7,358 nucleotides of DNA. Origin: Firmicutes bacterium UBA3906 (GTDB lineage: Bacteria > Bacillota > Clostridia > Caldicoprobacterales > DTU083). Of this stretch, positions 1 through 5,765 are shown piece after piece. How positions within the stretch are numbered: position 1 is the stretch's first letter; each line of letters starts with the position of its first letter. Made by a program: the position numbers and the translations under genes. The notes under the pieces were generated by a model, which searched no databases, was not told where the DNA came from, and saw only the letters and a list, made by a program, of their open reading frames with translations. The DNA lies in the NCBI GenBank assembly GCA_002391555.1, contig DGFG01000027.1:1-7358 (forward strand). The letters run 5' to 3'.

Positions 1-30
1 AGAGTTCTTATAAAAAACGTTTAGGTCTTA

Positions 31-97
31 TTTCTTCATACTTAGTTAACAGGCCTTTTAGGCCCCATTTCGTTATACTTGCTTAACCGAACCTTTT
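31..97. repeat. imperfect direct repeat, 37-bp spacing
   Basis: Bases 31-50 and 68-87 match at 16 of 20 positions. The shared core is a TTTC start, ATACTT, and TTAAC at the end. Both copies are followed within a few bases by CCTTTT (54-59 and 92-97). The copies are 37 bp apart, not an exact number of helical turns. This could be a degenerate repeat or a pair of regulator sites; nothing in the sequence decides between these. Confidence 0.4.
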
Positions 98-180
98 CAT
101 AAATATTAGACGTAGGCAAAAGCAAATTCACTTCATACTCTTTGCAAAAAAATTATTTAGATACTAGGCCAATATTTAAG

Positions 181-220
181 TAAGGTTATGGGAAATAAAG
201 GTAAGCGATGGGAAATAGAG
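181..220. repeat. tandem imperfect 20-bp repeat upstream of the first gene
   Basis: Two adjacent 20-base units (181-200 and 201-220) share the exact 10-mer ATGGGAAATA at 188-197 and 208-217, and match at about 14 of 20 positions overall. A 20-bp period puts both copies on nearly the same face of the helix. They lie 53-92 bp upstream of the start codon at 273, where an activator or repressor could act. Function is unknown. Confidence 0.4.
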
Positions 221-272
221 AATTGATATATAAGAATTGCTATGTAAGAATAACTAAAAGGGGTGGCCTAGG

Positions 273-650
273 ATGAGATGGGTGGACATATACGAAGAAT
301 ACAAGAGGGTAATTCATGACTACCTAGTGGTCAAGCATATATACCGGAGGGCAGGTAGCATGAGATTTTATATCTGCCAGTTTTCCCTACAGTCTGACCT
401 AAATAGGCTAGGTCCTGGCCTGGCCCGTAAATATTATCTGGTCAAGACCTATTCCCAATATGAGAAAAAGCCCCGCCGTTTTGACCTTAAGAGCGGTGAC
501 GTGGTCAAGTGCTACTACCACAGGGATAGCAAGCACCAAGCCTTTCAGCTAGACAGGATAGTACATAGGCAGAAAAAGGACCTTATCTACCCCCATCCCT
601 GCTTTAGGGATAGGCCAATTCAAGAGCCTATGCTTACCCTATACAAGTAG
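273..650 (+). CDS. hypothetical basic, tyrosine-rich protein (125 aa)
   Basis: I do not recognise this protein. It has about 26 Lys/Arg against 13 Asp/Glu, so it is strongly basic, and 13 tyrosines (over 10%). It has no signal peptide or membrane segment. Residues 1-28 look like a charged helix. The rest alternates aromatic and charged residues in short beta-like stretches (for example VVKCYYHRD near 77-85), which would suit a small beta-rich nucleic-acid-binding or anionic-partner-binding fold; that is a guess. Three Cys (35, 80, 110) are spread out and do not form a metal motif. The ATG at 273 has a good Shine-Dalgarno site (AAAGGGGTGG, 256-265). Met30 (ATG at 360) is a possible alternative start with GGAGG at 346-350. 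Codon use matches its neighbours. It is separated from the next gene by 181 bp, so it is probably transcribed alone. Confidence 0.65.
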   Translation: MRWVDIYEEYKRVIHDYLVVKHIYRRAGSMRFYICQFSLQSDLNRLGPGLARKYYLVKTYSQYEKKPRRFDLKSGDVVKCYYHRDSKHQAFQLDRIVHRQKKDLIYPHPCFRDRPIQEPMLTLYK

Positions 651-831
651 GCTGGCAAAGCTTATACTCAATAAAAGATTAATAGCAATAGGACTTCACA
701 GGCAAAAGATGGGCAAAATAGGGCTAGGCAGACCAAAATGTAGGCTGACAAAATTTTTTTGCTTAAAAGATTGTTAATGGTGCAAAGATAAGATACAATA
801 GTCCTATTAATATGAAAGGAAGGTATTTCCT
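651..831. other. intergenic region with promoter, no gene
   Basis: The first 100 bases hold no clear terminator hairpin for the upstream gene. The words GTAGGCTGGCAAAG (647-660) and GTAGGCTGACAAAA (740-753) form a loose repeat, with related AGGCAAA and GGCAAAA words between them. The right part carries the promoter and Shine-Dalgarno site of the DUF1292 gene. A 22-codon frame starting with ATG at 709 overlaps the promoter and is not called. Confidence 0.6.
771..799 (+). promoter_or_regulatory. sigma-A promoter for the DUF1292 operon
   Basis: TTGTTA (771-776) and TACAAT (794-799) are separated by 17 bases, close to the vegetative sigma-A consensus. An A4T7 tract at 750-760 lies just upstream, where an UP element would sit. 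Transcription should start near 805-807, giving a leader of about 25 nt with a Shine-Dalgarno site (AAAGGAAGG, 815-823) eight bases before the ATG at 832. Confidence 0.8.
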
Positions 832-1161
832 ATGATTGAAGAAAGAGATCTGCTTGTTTTTGAAAATGAAGAGGGCCAAGAAATAACATTAGAGCTTTTA
901 GAATATTTTGAGTTTGAGGACGAAGAATATGCCCTGCTTGTCGATGCCACAGAATGTCAAGACGAGGCCTGTGATGATTGTGATTGTGCTAGCCACGGAG
1001 AAGAAATGGAAATTATAGTTATGAAGGTCATTGTAGATGGCGATAACGAAGAATTTGTCCCAGTTGAGGACGAAAAGCTTGATGCTATCGTTGAGTATTT
1101 AGAGGAATCCTATGCAGATGAGGACGACTATGATGACCAAGATGAGGATGACGAGGAGTAA
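832..1161 (+). CDS. DUF1292 (YrzB-like) acidic protein with Cys cluster
   Basis: The 109-aa product fits the DUF1292 family of small Firmicute proteins. It opens with an N-terminal beta region of the pattern 'hydrophobic, NEEGQE, hydrophobic' (8-23), then a YALLVDA strand (33-39). The MEIIVMKVIVDGDNEEFVPV stretch (59-78) is typical of the family, and the C-terminal helix is acidic. About 47 of 109 residues are Asp or Glu and only three are Lys or Arg, so the protein is extremely acidic. The tail from 96 on is almost pure D/E. An unusual feature is a Cys cluster between the two beta parts: Cys42, Cys47, Cys50, Cys52, with His55 close by. This could bind a metal, but that is inference. Family function is not established; in other Firmicutes the gene often lies near yrzL and yrrK (Holliday junction resolvase), which are absent here. 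It has its own promoter and is 24 bp from the next gene, with which it is probably co-transcribed. Confidence 0.87.
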   Translation: MIEERDLLVFENEEGQEITLELLEYFEFEDEEYALLVDATECQDEACDDCDCASHGEEMEIIVMKVIVDGDNEEFVPVEDEKLDAIVEYLEESYADEDDYDDQDEDDEE

Positions 1162-1185
1162 AAGAGATTAGAGGGTGTAGGGGAT

Positions 1186-1440
1186 ATGGAGGATATTAGA
1201 GATAATACTATTAAAAAATACCATAAGCTAAGGCGGCGCCTAGACATGGTCGTATATTTCCTTTCCTTAACTCTAGGCTACCTAATAGGAAATTATCTTG
1301 ACCTCTTAGGTGATAAGTTCCTATCCTTAAATACCTTAAAATTTATGGTTTTAGTAGTTGTTATAGCCCTTATCCTAGGCAAGATTGCCGAAGCAGTTGC
1401 GGATAAGTGGTACAAGAAAAACTCAAATAATACTCAGTAA
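1186..1440 (+). CDS. small two-helix membrane protein (84 aa), unknown
   Basis: I do not recognise a named family. The N-terminus is basic (KKYHKLRRR, 10-18). It is followed by a hydrophobic segment at about 21-38 that includes GYLIG (31-35), a GxxxG helix-packing motif. A short polar loop (39-50) leads to a second hydrophobic segment at about 51-69, and then a basic tail with KWYKK (74-78). Positive charge at both ends predicts a hairpin in the cytoplasmic membrane with both termini inside. The ATG at 1186 is preceded by GAGGGTGT (1171-1178) and AGGGG (1179-1183), so initiation here is plausible. The gene starts 24 bp after the DUF1292 stop and runs into the terminator at 1484, so it is the last gene of that unit. 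It could form oligomers or serve a partner protein; no function can be assigned. Confidence 0.75.
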   Translation: MEDIRDNTIKKYHKLRRRLDMVVYFLSLTLGYLIGNYLDLLGDKFLSLNTLKFMVLVVVIALILGKIAEAVADKWYKKNSNNTQ

Positions 1441-1483
1441 GTAATCTGGGCAGAAATAGCTAGAATACTAGTAGAAAGAATTT

Positions 1484-1510
1484 AAGGGAAACCATTTGGT
1501 TTCCCTTTTT
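1484..1510 (+). terminator. intrinsic terminator between convergent genes
   Basis: A perfect 10-bp stem (AAGGGAAACC, 1484-1493, with GGTTTCCCTT, 1498-1507) closes an ATTT loop and runs into TTTTT, then ATTTATT. This is a classic Rho-independent terminator for the plus-strand operon. The minus-strand GH78 gene ends only 8 bp beyond it. Read on that strand the same hairpin is followed by AAATTCTTTC, a poor U tract, so it may stop minus-strand transcripts less well. Confidence 0.9.
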
Positions 1511-1515
1511 ATTTA

Positions 1516-3885
1516 TTAATATTCGAATTCGCCGCCCCTTAAATAGATCTGGGTTGTTCCATCTGGGAGGTGGAGCTCAAAGGGTACACCCTCTGGTACA
1601 GAGCCTTTGATCGTAAAGCCGTCCTTCTTTTTCTCCCAGGCAACCTTTACCATCCCCTTGGGCGTTATTACAGTACCTGAGCAATCAGCTAGGGATAGGG
1701 TCTCAGGCTTTATCATAATCTTTTCCCAGCCAGGCAATAGGGGCCTGACCCCAAGTATGCAACGGGTAAACTCAAATAGGGGTAGGGCTGACCAGCCATG
1801 ACAGTCGCTCCTAGAGCTAAGAGAGTCTTCAGGACATGTAGTAAGGTTAAGGTCAAGCATAGATCTCCAGTCATCCCATATTGACTCGGACCAGCTATAA
1901 AGGCCTGCTATCTCTAGGGCCCTTAGGAGGTAAAAGCGCATAGAATAGGAGCACTCGTAAATATCATCTACTGCAAAGCATTTTTTAAGGATGGACTTGG
2001 CCCGCTTGCCCTCTGCAAGCCGGGTAAGTACTGCCCAGATCTGGGCATGCTGGCTAAACTCCGACCTGTTTGGCCCCTCCTTGAAAAGTCCATGCCTATT
2101 GGACCAGCAATGCTCCTCAACATGCCTTAGGACAAAAGAGGCCCTCTGATTGTACTCCTGTGCCATATAGGGTCTGTCTGTTAGGTCATTTAGGCGGGCA
2201 GCAGCCTGCAATCCTGCTACATACATAAGGTTGTGTATGGTTGAGGGTCCCTTGGCAGCAGCCCTGGGTACTCCTCTGACCCAGCCCTTTACCCAGTCAA
2301 CAAAGGGCCAGTAGCCTAGGTCCTCTATTAGGCCATAGGGACCTATCTTGCTATCAAACCAGTCTAGGATACTATCAATGGCAGGCCTGTATTGTTTTAT
2401 ATGGTCTGTCCTGCCTGTATGCCAATAATAATCCTCCACCATAAGGATAAAGTATATATTAAACATAGGTATTATCTGGGGTTGGCTAGAGGGATACCTT
2501 GACTGTAATAGGCCGTTTGGCAATAGGGAGCTATGAAAGTCCATCATAGCCTTTTCAGCTAACCTAGTATCGTTACTTGTCATATAGGTGAAAAGGGCCT
2601 GGCTCCTAGTATCCATAAGGTATTGGAGCTGCTCATAGTAGGGGCAGTCCTCATAGGTCTCATGCATACACCTTTTTAGGGTCCTAAGACTTATATCCCA
2701 TACTCCCTTTACCCAATCGTGGCTAGATGATATGTAGGTTTCAACCTCCAAGGGATAGCCAGTCTCTAAAAAGCTAGGTGGAGCTATGGTTAGGGACTTG
2801 TCCCCTGTATCTATATCAATTTGTACAAACCTAAAGGTCCTAAACCAAAAGGGCTCATATAGCTCATCTCTACCAGAGCTTATGTAAATATCCTCATAGC
2901 CCATAATAAAGCCCTTGTGGTCATCCCTTACACCCTTTTCCGGATTGGACTTTTCTTTTTTTACATAGGATTCGGCATAGCGTATGGTTATCACACTATC
3001 CTTGCCACCCCTGAGTCCTAGCTGAAAGTAGGCTGTTGTTAGCTCCCCTGCATCTAGGACAATCCTAAATTTAGAGTTGGCAGCCAGGGTTACGGAAACA
3101 CCATTTTCAAGAGATGAAAAGGTGATAATCTGCCGGTCAGTAGCAGTGACAGGCATTTCCCTGACAAAGTACTTTTTCTCCTCATAAAGAAGGGGTATGG
3201 TCCTCTCCCTCAAGGGAAAGGGACTGATTATCCCATAGGATTGGTCTGGAACTGAGGGCGCAAAGGGCCAAAGCCTAACAATATCAAACCATTGACCGTC
3301 AGGCTTTTTACTATAGGTCCAGCCATGGGGTAGGTAGTTTGAGTCTACCCTTTCCATGGCACCTACCCAATAGGCCTGGTCATAGGTAACCCAACTGATA
3401 GCCTTGTCTAGGCTAACCTGCCAGTCAGCATAGCCAGTTGATACATTTTCTATTACCCGATTATTTCTACCCCTAACATAGCCCTCTACTACTAGGTAGG
3501 GCCCTGCTCCATTTGCCATTATTGAAAAGGGAGCAAAATTATCCTCAGCATTGGCCTGGTAGGAAGGAAAGGCTACCACCTTTACTGCCATAACATTAAA
3601 GCCCACCCTAAGGTAGTCTGAAATATCTATAACATCATAGTAGTGGCGGTACCTATCCCCCTTTAGGGGACCAGAATGAACCGGACTACCATTAACCCAC
3701 AGCCTATACCTGGAGTTTGCGGAAATCTTGATCTCTAGCTTTGAAAGCTGCTTTATGTAAAACTCCGTTTTGAAATAGGCTGTTTCGTTTTTGTCACGGC
3801 TAATCCTTGTGTCTGCAAACTTGTAGGCTCTTTCAGGTATGCCTATCCAATAGGCACCCTTTCCCCTGTTTCTAATAGTCGCCAT
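1516..3885 (-). CDS. GH78-type alpha-L-rhamnosidase-like glycoside hydrolase (789 aa)
   Basis: The enzyme would hydrolyse terminal alpha-L-rhamnose or a related sugar from glycosides or oligosaccharides by inversion. No signal peptide or membrane segment is seen, so it acts in the cytoplasm on imported substrates. Layout: N-terminal beta-sandwich domains (about 1-200, with a galactose-binding-like stretch around RLWVNG at 61-66), further beta domains (200-385), an (alpha/alpha)6 barrel (about 385-705), and a C-terminal beta domain (about 705-789). The key motif DCPYYEQLQYLMD keeps Asp413, Glu418 and Asp425 at the same spacing (+5, +12) as the acidic residues known in characterised GH78 enzymes. 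Glu686, in TTCPED, may be the second catalytic Glu. HGWSALPLFEF (696-706) marks the barrel end. It lacks the usual RERxGWxGD wording, so it belongs to a divergent GH78-like subfamily and its true substrate is open. The ATG at 3885 has AGAGGGGAG six bases upstream. It lies 29 bp downstream of ddl and is probably co-transcribed with it. Confidence 0.87.
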   Translation of the reverse strand: MATIRNRGKGAYWIGIPERAYKFADTRISRDKNETAYFKTEFYIKQLSKLEIKISANSRYRLWVNGSPVHSGPLKGDRYRHYYDVIDISDYLRVGFNVMAVKVVAFPSYQANAEDNFAPFSIMANGAGPYLVVEGYVRGRNNRVIENVSTGYADWQVSLDKAISWVTYDQAYWVGAMERVDSNYLPHGWTYSKKPDGQWFDIVRLWPFAPSVPDQSYGIISPFPLRERTIPLLYEEKKYFVREMPVTATDRQIITFSSLENGVSVTLAANSKFRIVLDAGELTTAYFQLGLRGGKDSVITIRYAESYVKKEKSNPEKGVRDDHKGFIMGYEDIYISSGRDELYEPFWFRTFRFVQIDIDTGDKSLTIAPPSFLETGYPLEVETYISSSHDWVKGVWDISLRTLKRCMHETYEDCPYYEQLQYLMDTRSQALFTYMTSNDTRLAEKAMMDFHSSLLPNGLLQSRYPSSQPQIIPMFNIYFILMVEDYYWHTGRTDHIKQYRPAIDSILDWFDSKIGPYGLIEDLGYWPFVDWVKGWVRGVPRAAAKGPSTIHNLMYVAGLQAAARLNDLTDRPYMAQEYNQRASFVLRHVEEHCWSNRHGLFKEGPNRSEFSQHAQIWAVLTRLAEGKRAKSILKKCFAVDDIYECSYSMRFYLLRALEIAGLYSWSESIWDDWRSMLDLNLTTCPEDSLSSRSDCHGWSALPLFEFTRCILGVRPLLPGWEKIMIKPETLSLADCSGTVITPKGMVKVAWEKKKDGFTIKGSVPEGVPFELHLPDGTTQIYLRGGEFEY

Positions 3886-3914
3886 ATGATACTCCCCTCT
3901 TAATTCCTATTAGA

Positions 3915-5009
3915 TTATAGGTCTACGTCTGTCCTTAGTACCCTTTCCCTGTCAAAGCGTTCAAGGGCAAGTTCAATCAGCCTGTCAATGAGTTGGTCAT
4001 AGGGCAGGCCGGTCTCTTCCCATAGCTTTGGATACATACTAATCTTTGTAAAGCCAGGAAGGGTGTTTATCTCATTTACTATTAGGTCTCCATTGTCCTT
4101 TAAAAACATGTCTACCCTGGCCATACCCTCACAGCAAAGGGTCTTGTATGCGGCTATGGCAAGGTTCTGTACTTTTTGAACCATATCCTCTGATAGCTTT
4201 GCAGGAATATCTAGGATAGCTCCATTTTCATCTATATATTTTGCCTCATAGGAGTAAAAGTCCTGCTGGGGCAGGATTTCACCTGGCACAGATGCTATAG
4301 GGTCCTCATTGCCTAAAACAGAGCATTCTATCTCTCTACCCTTTATAAATTCCTCTATAATAACCTTGGTATCGTATAAAAAGGCTGTCTCTATTGCCCT
4401 TGTTAATTCTTCTTCATTGGTGACCTTGCTGATACCTACAGATGATCCCATATTAGAGGGCTTTACAAATACAGGCATGCCAAGACTATCCCTTACCTGG
4501 TCAAAGCTAAGCTTTTGTCCATAGCCTATGGCCATAAATTTGGTAACCGAGATATTAGCATGGTCTAGGACCCTTTTCATAATGTCTTTGTCCATGCCAA
4601 CTGATGAGCCTAAAACTGAGGCCCCTACAAAGGGTAGGCCTGCTAGTTTTAAAAGACCCTGTACAGTCCCGTCCTCACCAAAGGGGCCATGTAGTACTGG
4701 AAAGACCACATCAATCCTGCCAATACTGGCTCCTGTTTCAAGCTTTATTATTTGATAGTCATTTTGGCCAGGCAAGACAGCCAGACCAGCCTTTTTCCCC
4801 TCTTTAAATAAATGCTTGTGTTGGTCTTCATCTAAGAGGGTTTGAGGGTCCTCAATTAGAAACCACCGACCCTTTTTATCTATGGCAATTAGCACAGGTT
4901 CATATTTATCCTTGTTAAGAGCTGATAATACATTTTTTGCTGATAGTAAGGATACCTCGTGTTCTGCAGACTGGCCACCGAAAACAAGTGCAAGTCTAAG
5001 CTTAGTCAA
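3915..5009 (-). CDS. ddl: D-alanine--D-alanine ligase
   Basis: This ATP-grasp enzyme joins two D-alanines, forming the dipeptide that MurF adds to the peptidoglycan precursor in the cytoplasm. At 364 aa it has the usual length for the longer Ddl class. Visible motifs in order are FGGQSAEHEVSLLSA (10-24, first D-Ala site with Glu16), HGPFGEDGTVQG (107-118), KPSNMGSSVGISK (183-195, ATP and phosphate loop), FYSYEAKYID (251-260), ARVDMF (297-302, metal ligand Asp300) and NEINTLPGFT (312-321, metal ligands Glu313 and Asn315). Tyr258 in EAKY is the residue that is Phe in known D-Ala-D-Lac ligases of the Leuconostoc type, so D-Ala-D-Ala product, and vancomycin sensitivity at this step, is expected. 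The start is TTG at 5007-5009, chosen because a strong GGAGGTG lies five bases upstream and no in-frame ATG precedes it. It has its own promoter and is followed closely by the GH78 gene. Confidence 0.97.
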   Translation of the reverse strand: MTKLRLALVFGGQSAEHEVSLLSAKNVLSALNKDKYEPVLIAIDKKGRWFLIEDPQTLLDEDQHKHLFKEGKKAGLAVLPGQNDYQIIKLETGASIGRIDVVFPVLHGPFGEDGTVQGLLKLAGLPFVGASVLGSSVGMDKDIMKRVLDHANISVTKFMAIGYGQKLSFDQVRDSLGMPVFVKPSNMGSSVGISKVTNEEELTRAIETAFLYDTKVIIEEFIKGREIECSVLGNEDPIASVPGEILPQQDFYSYEAKYIDENGAILDIPAKLSEDMVQKVQNLAIAAYKTLCCEGMARVDMFLKDNGDLIVNEINTLPGFTKISMYPKLWEETGLPYDQLIDRLIELALERFDRERVLRTDVDL

Positions 5010-5014
5010 GGTGA

Positions 5015-5021
5015 CACCTCC
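5015..5021 (-). promoter_or_regulatory. ribosome binding site fixing the TTG start of ddl
   Basis: Read on the minus strand this is GGAGGTG, five bases before TTG (5007-5009). It is the strongest Shine-Dalgarno match near the gene. The only nearby ATG (5021-5023) overlaps it and is out of frame, so TTG is the supported start codon. Confidence 0.85.
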
Positions 5022-5085
5022 ATTAGTAATCCATTTGGTATTTTGCTTTATATACTATTCATTATAGTCATGGATTTCCATAATT

Positions 5086-5114
5086 ATTATATCACCTGGC
5101 AAGCATTATATCTA
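5086..5114 (-). promoter_or_regulatory. extended -10 promoter for ddl and the GH78 gene
   Basis: On the minus strand TAGATA (5109-5114) is 17 bases from TATAAT (5086-5091), and TGA directly before the -10 gives a perfect extended -10 (TGnTATAAT). Transcription would start near 5080, leaving a leader of about 70 nt before the TTG start. Two further TATAAT boxes on the same strand (5105-5110 and 5061-5066) have weaker -35 partners (for instance TTGCTT at 5130-5135, 19 bases away) and may be extra starts. A partial palindrome, ATGGA-TT-TCCAT (5070-5081), lies at the predicted start and could be an operator. Confidence 0.75.
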
Positions 5115-5163
5115 TTAGAATCAGTGCTTAAGCAAAAGAATTGTTAGTAATTTTTAGATATGC

Positions 5164-5673
5164 TTAAATCTCTGAACTCAGCTCCCTTTGGCTTTTAGGG
5201 CTCAGGGCAGTATGGTCCCTTATAAGATACCTATTAGAGTCAATATCCCTGATATAGACCCTGGTCCCCTTTACCACTATATCGTTTCTGGTCCTGGTGT
5301 AAAACTCCATAGGACCCCTGTCGGTAACGACCTGCCAGTGGATAAGCCTATACTTTTCCTCAACCTTTTCAACACTTTTTATCTCAGGAACAAAGTATTG
5401 GTCATCTAAAACCTTATATAGGAGCTGGCGATAATCAGGCTCTAGTTCATCAATACTATATATAATGCCAAGCTCGCCCTCTTCATTTGAAAGCAGTAGG
5501 AATTTGTCCCTCTGGGATAGGGGGAACATCCTCCTTATCCTGATATCCTCATAGGTCTCATTTGTACTTTTATTTCTATAGTTTAGGCCTGTAAACCTGT
5601 CTAGAAAAAACTCTAACTGGCCTGGGTCTATATAGTCAAGGGTCATTTTTCCCTCACTGCTTTTATCGGTCAT
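5164..5673 (-). CDS. DUF1854 protein, partner of the upstream ABC exporter
   Basis: The 169-aa soluble protein carries the hallmarks of the DUF1854 family. These are RRMFPLSQRDKFLLL (47-61) with EEGELGII (64-71), the helix SIDELEPDYRQLLYKVL (73-89), YFVPEI (93-98), HWQVVTDRGPMEFYTR (112-127), and VYIRDIDSNRYLIRD (139-153). The fold is likely beta-rich with a central helix. Its biochemical role is not known. DUF1854 genes commonly sit beside ABC exporters, and in some proteobacteria beside cyanophycin genes, so a role in transporter assembly or regulation is the natural inference. The first 40 residues are less conserved-looking and polar. The ATG at 5673 has AAGGGGG (5682-5688) eight bases upstream. 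The gene starts 92 bp after the ABC gene stop on the same strand, with no clear terminator or promoter between, so co-transcription is likely. Confidence 0.87.
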   Translation of the reverse strand: MTDKSSEGKMTLDYIDPGQLEFFLDRFTGLNYRNKSTNETYEDIRIRRMFPLSQRDKFLLLSNEEGELGIIYSIDELEPDYRQLLYKVLDDQYFVPEIKSVEKVEEKYRLIHWQVVTDRGPMEFYTRTRNDIVVKGTRVYIRDIDSNRYLIRDHTALSPKSQRELSSEI

Positions 5674-5765
5674 ATCCTTGTCCCCCTTGCTTTTCTTTGT
5701 TTGTCACTTTAATTAACTGCTATGGCTAGATAACTTGTACTAGGCCTGGCCCAAGGTATTGGCCC
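5674..5765 (-). other. ABC-DUF1854 intergenic gap, no separate promoter seen
   Basis: This 92-bp gap carries the Shine-Dalgarno site of the DUF1854 gene. Next to the ABC stop is a weak hairpin (5748-5764, six pairs with one bulged C and a four-base loop) without a U tract. It does not look like a terminator. Neither a good -35/-10 pair nor a small gene is visible. Confidence 0.55.

Larger units (their letters stand above)
1..272. other. AT-rich intergenic region, no convincing gene
   Basis: This stretch is rich in A and T and has frequent stops in all frames. One plus-strand frame is open from the left edge to a TAA at 84-86 (27 codons), which could be the tail of an upstream gene but is too short to claim. 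The region contains a small hairpin (GGCCT at 52-56, AGGCC at 60-64), a direct repeat spaced by 37 bp (31-50 and 68-87) and a tandem imperfect 20-bp repeat (181-220). A TTGATA hexamer at 223-228 could be a -35 box for the gene at 273, but no good -10 sits at the right distance, so no promoter is called. No terminator with a U tract is visible. Confidence 0.6.

Noticed and set aside
3..86. Plus-strand frame open from the left edge to TAA at 84-86, a possible tail of an upstream gene
   Set aside because: Only 27 codons with no recognisable domain; an open stretch of this length is expected by chance.
223..250. TTGATA followed by TAAGAA as a promoter for the gene at 273
   Set aside because: The -10 matches the consensus at only three of six positions; too weak to call.
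709..777. 22-codon plus-strand frame starting with ATG before the DUF1292 promoter
   Set aside because: It overlaps the -35 box, has only a weak ribosome site and no recognisable features.
1607..1801. Plus-strand open frame inside the GH78 gene
   Set aside because: Antisense shadow of a well-supported coding sequence, with no ribosome site or known motif. The same holds for plus-strand frames within the ddl, DUF1854 and ABC genes.
3915..5009. ddl as a vancomycin-type D-Ala-D-Lac ligase
   Set aside because: Tyr258 in the EAKY motif and the FYSYEAKY omega loop fit D-Ala-D-Ala ligases, and no vanH- or vanX-like gene is nearby.
5164..5673. DUF1854 plus ligase as a cyanophycin synthesis locus
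   Set aside because: No cyanophycin synthetase or cyanophycinase is present; the nearby ATP-grasp enzyme is clearly Ddl and has no Mur ligase domain.
5748..5764. Hairpin next to the ABC stop codon as a terminator
   Set aside because: Short stem with a bulge and no U tract on either strand; at most a weak RNA structure.
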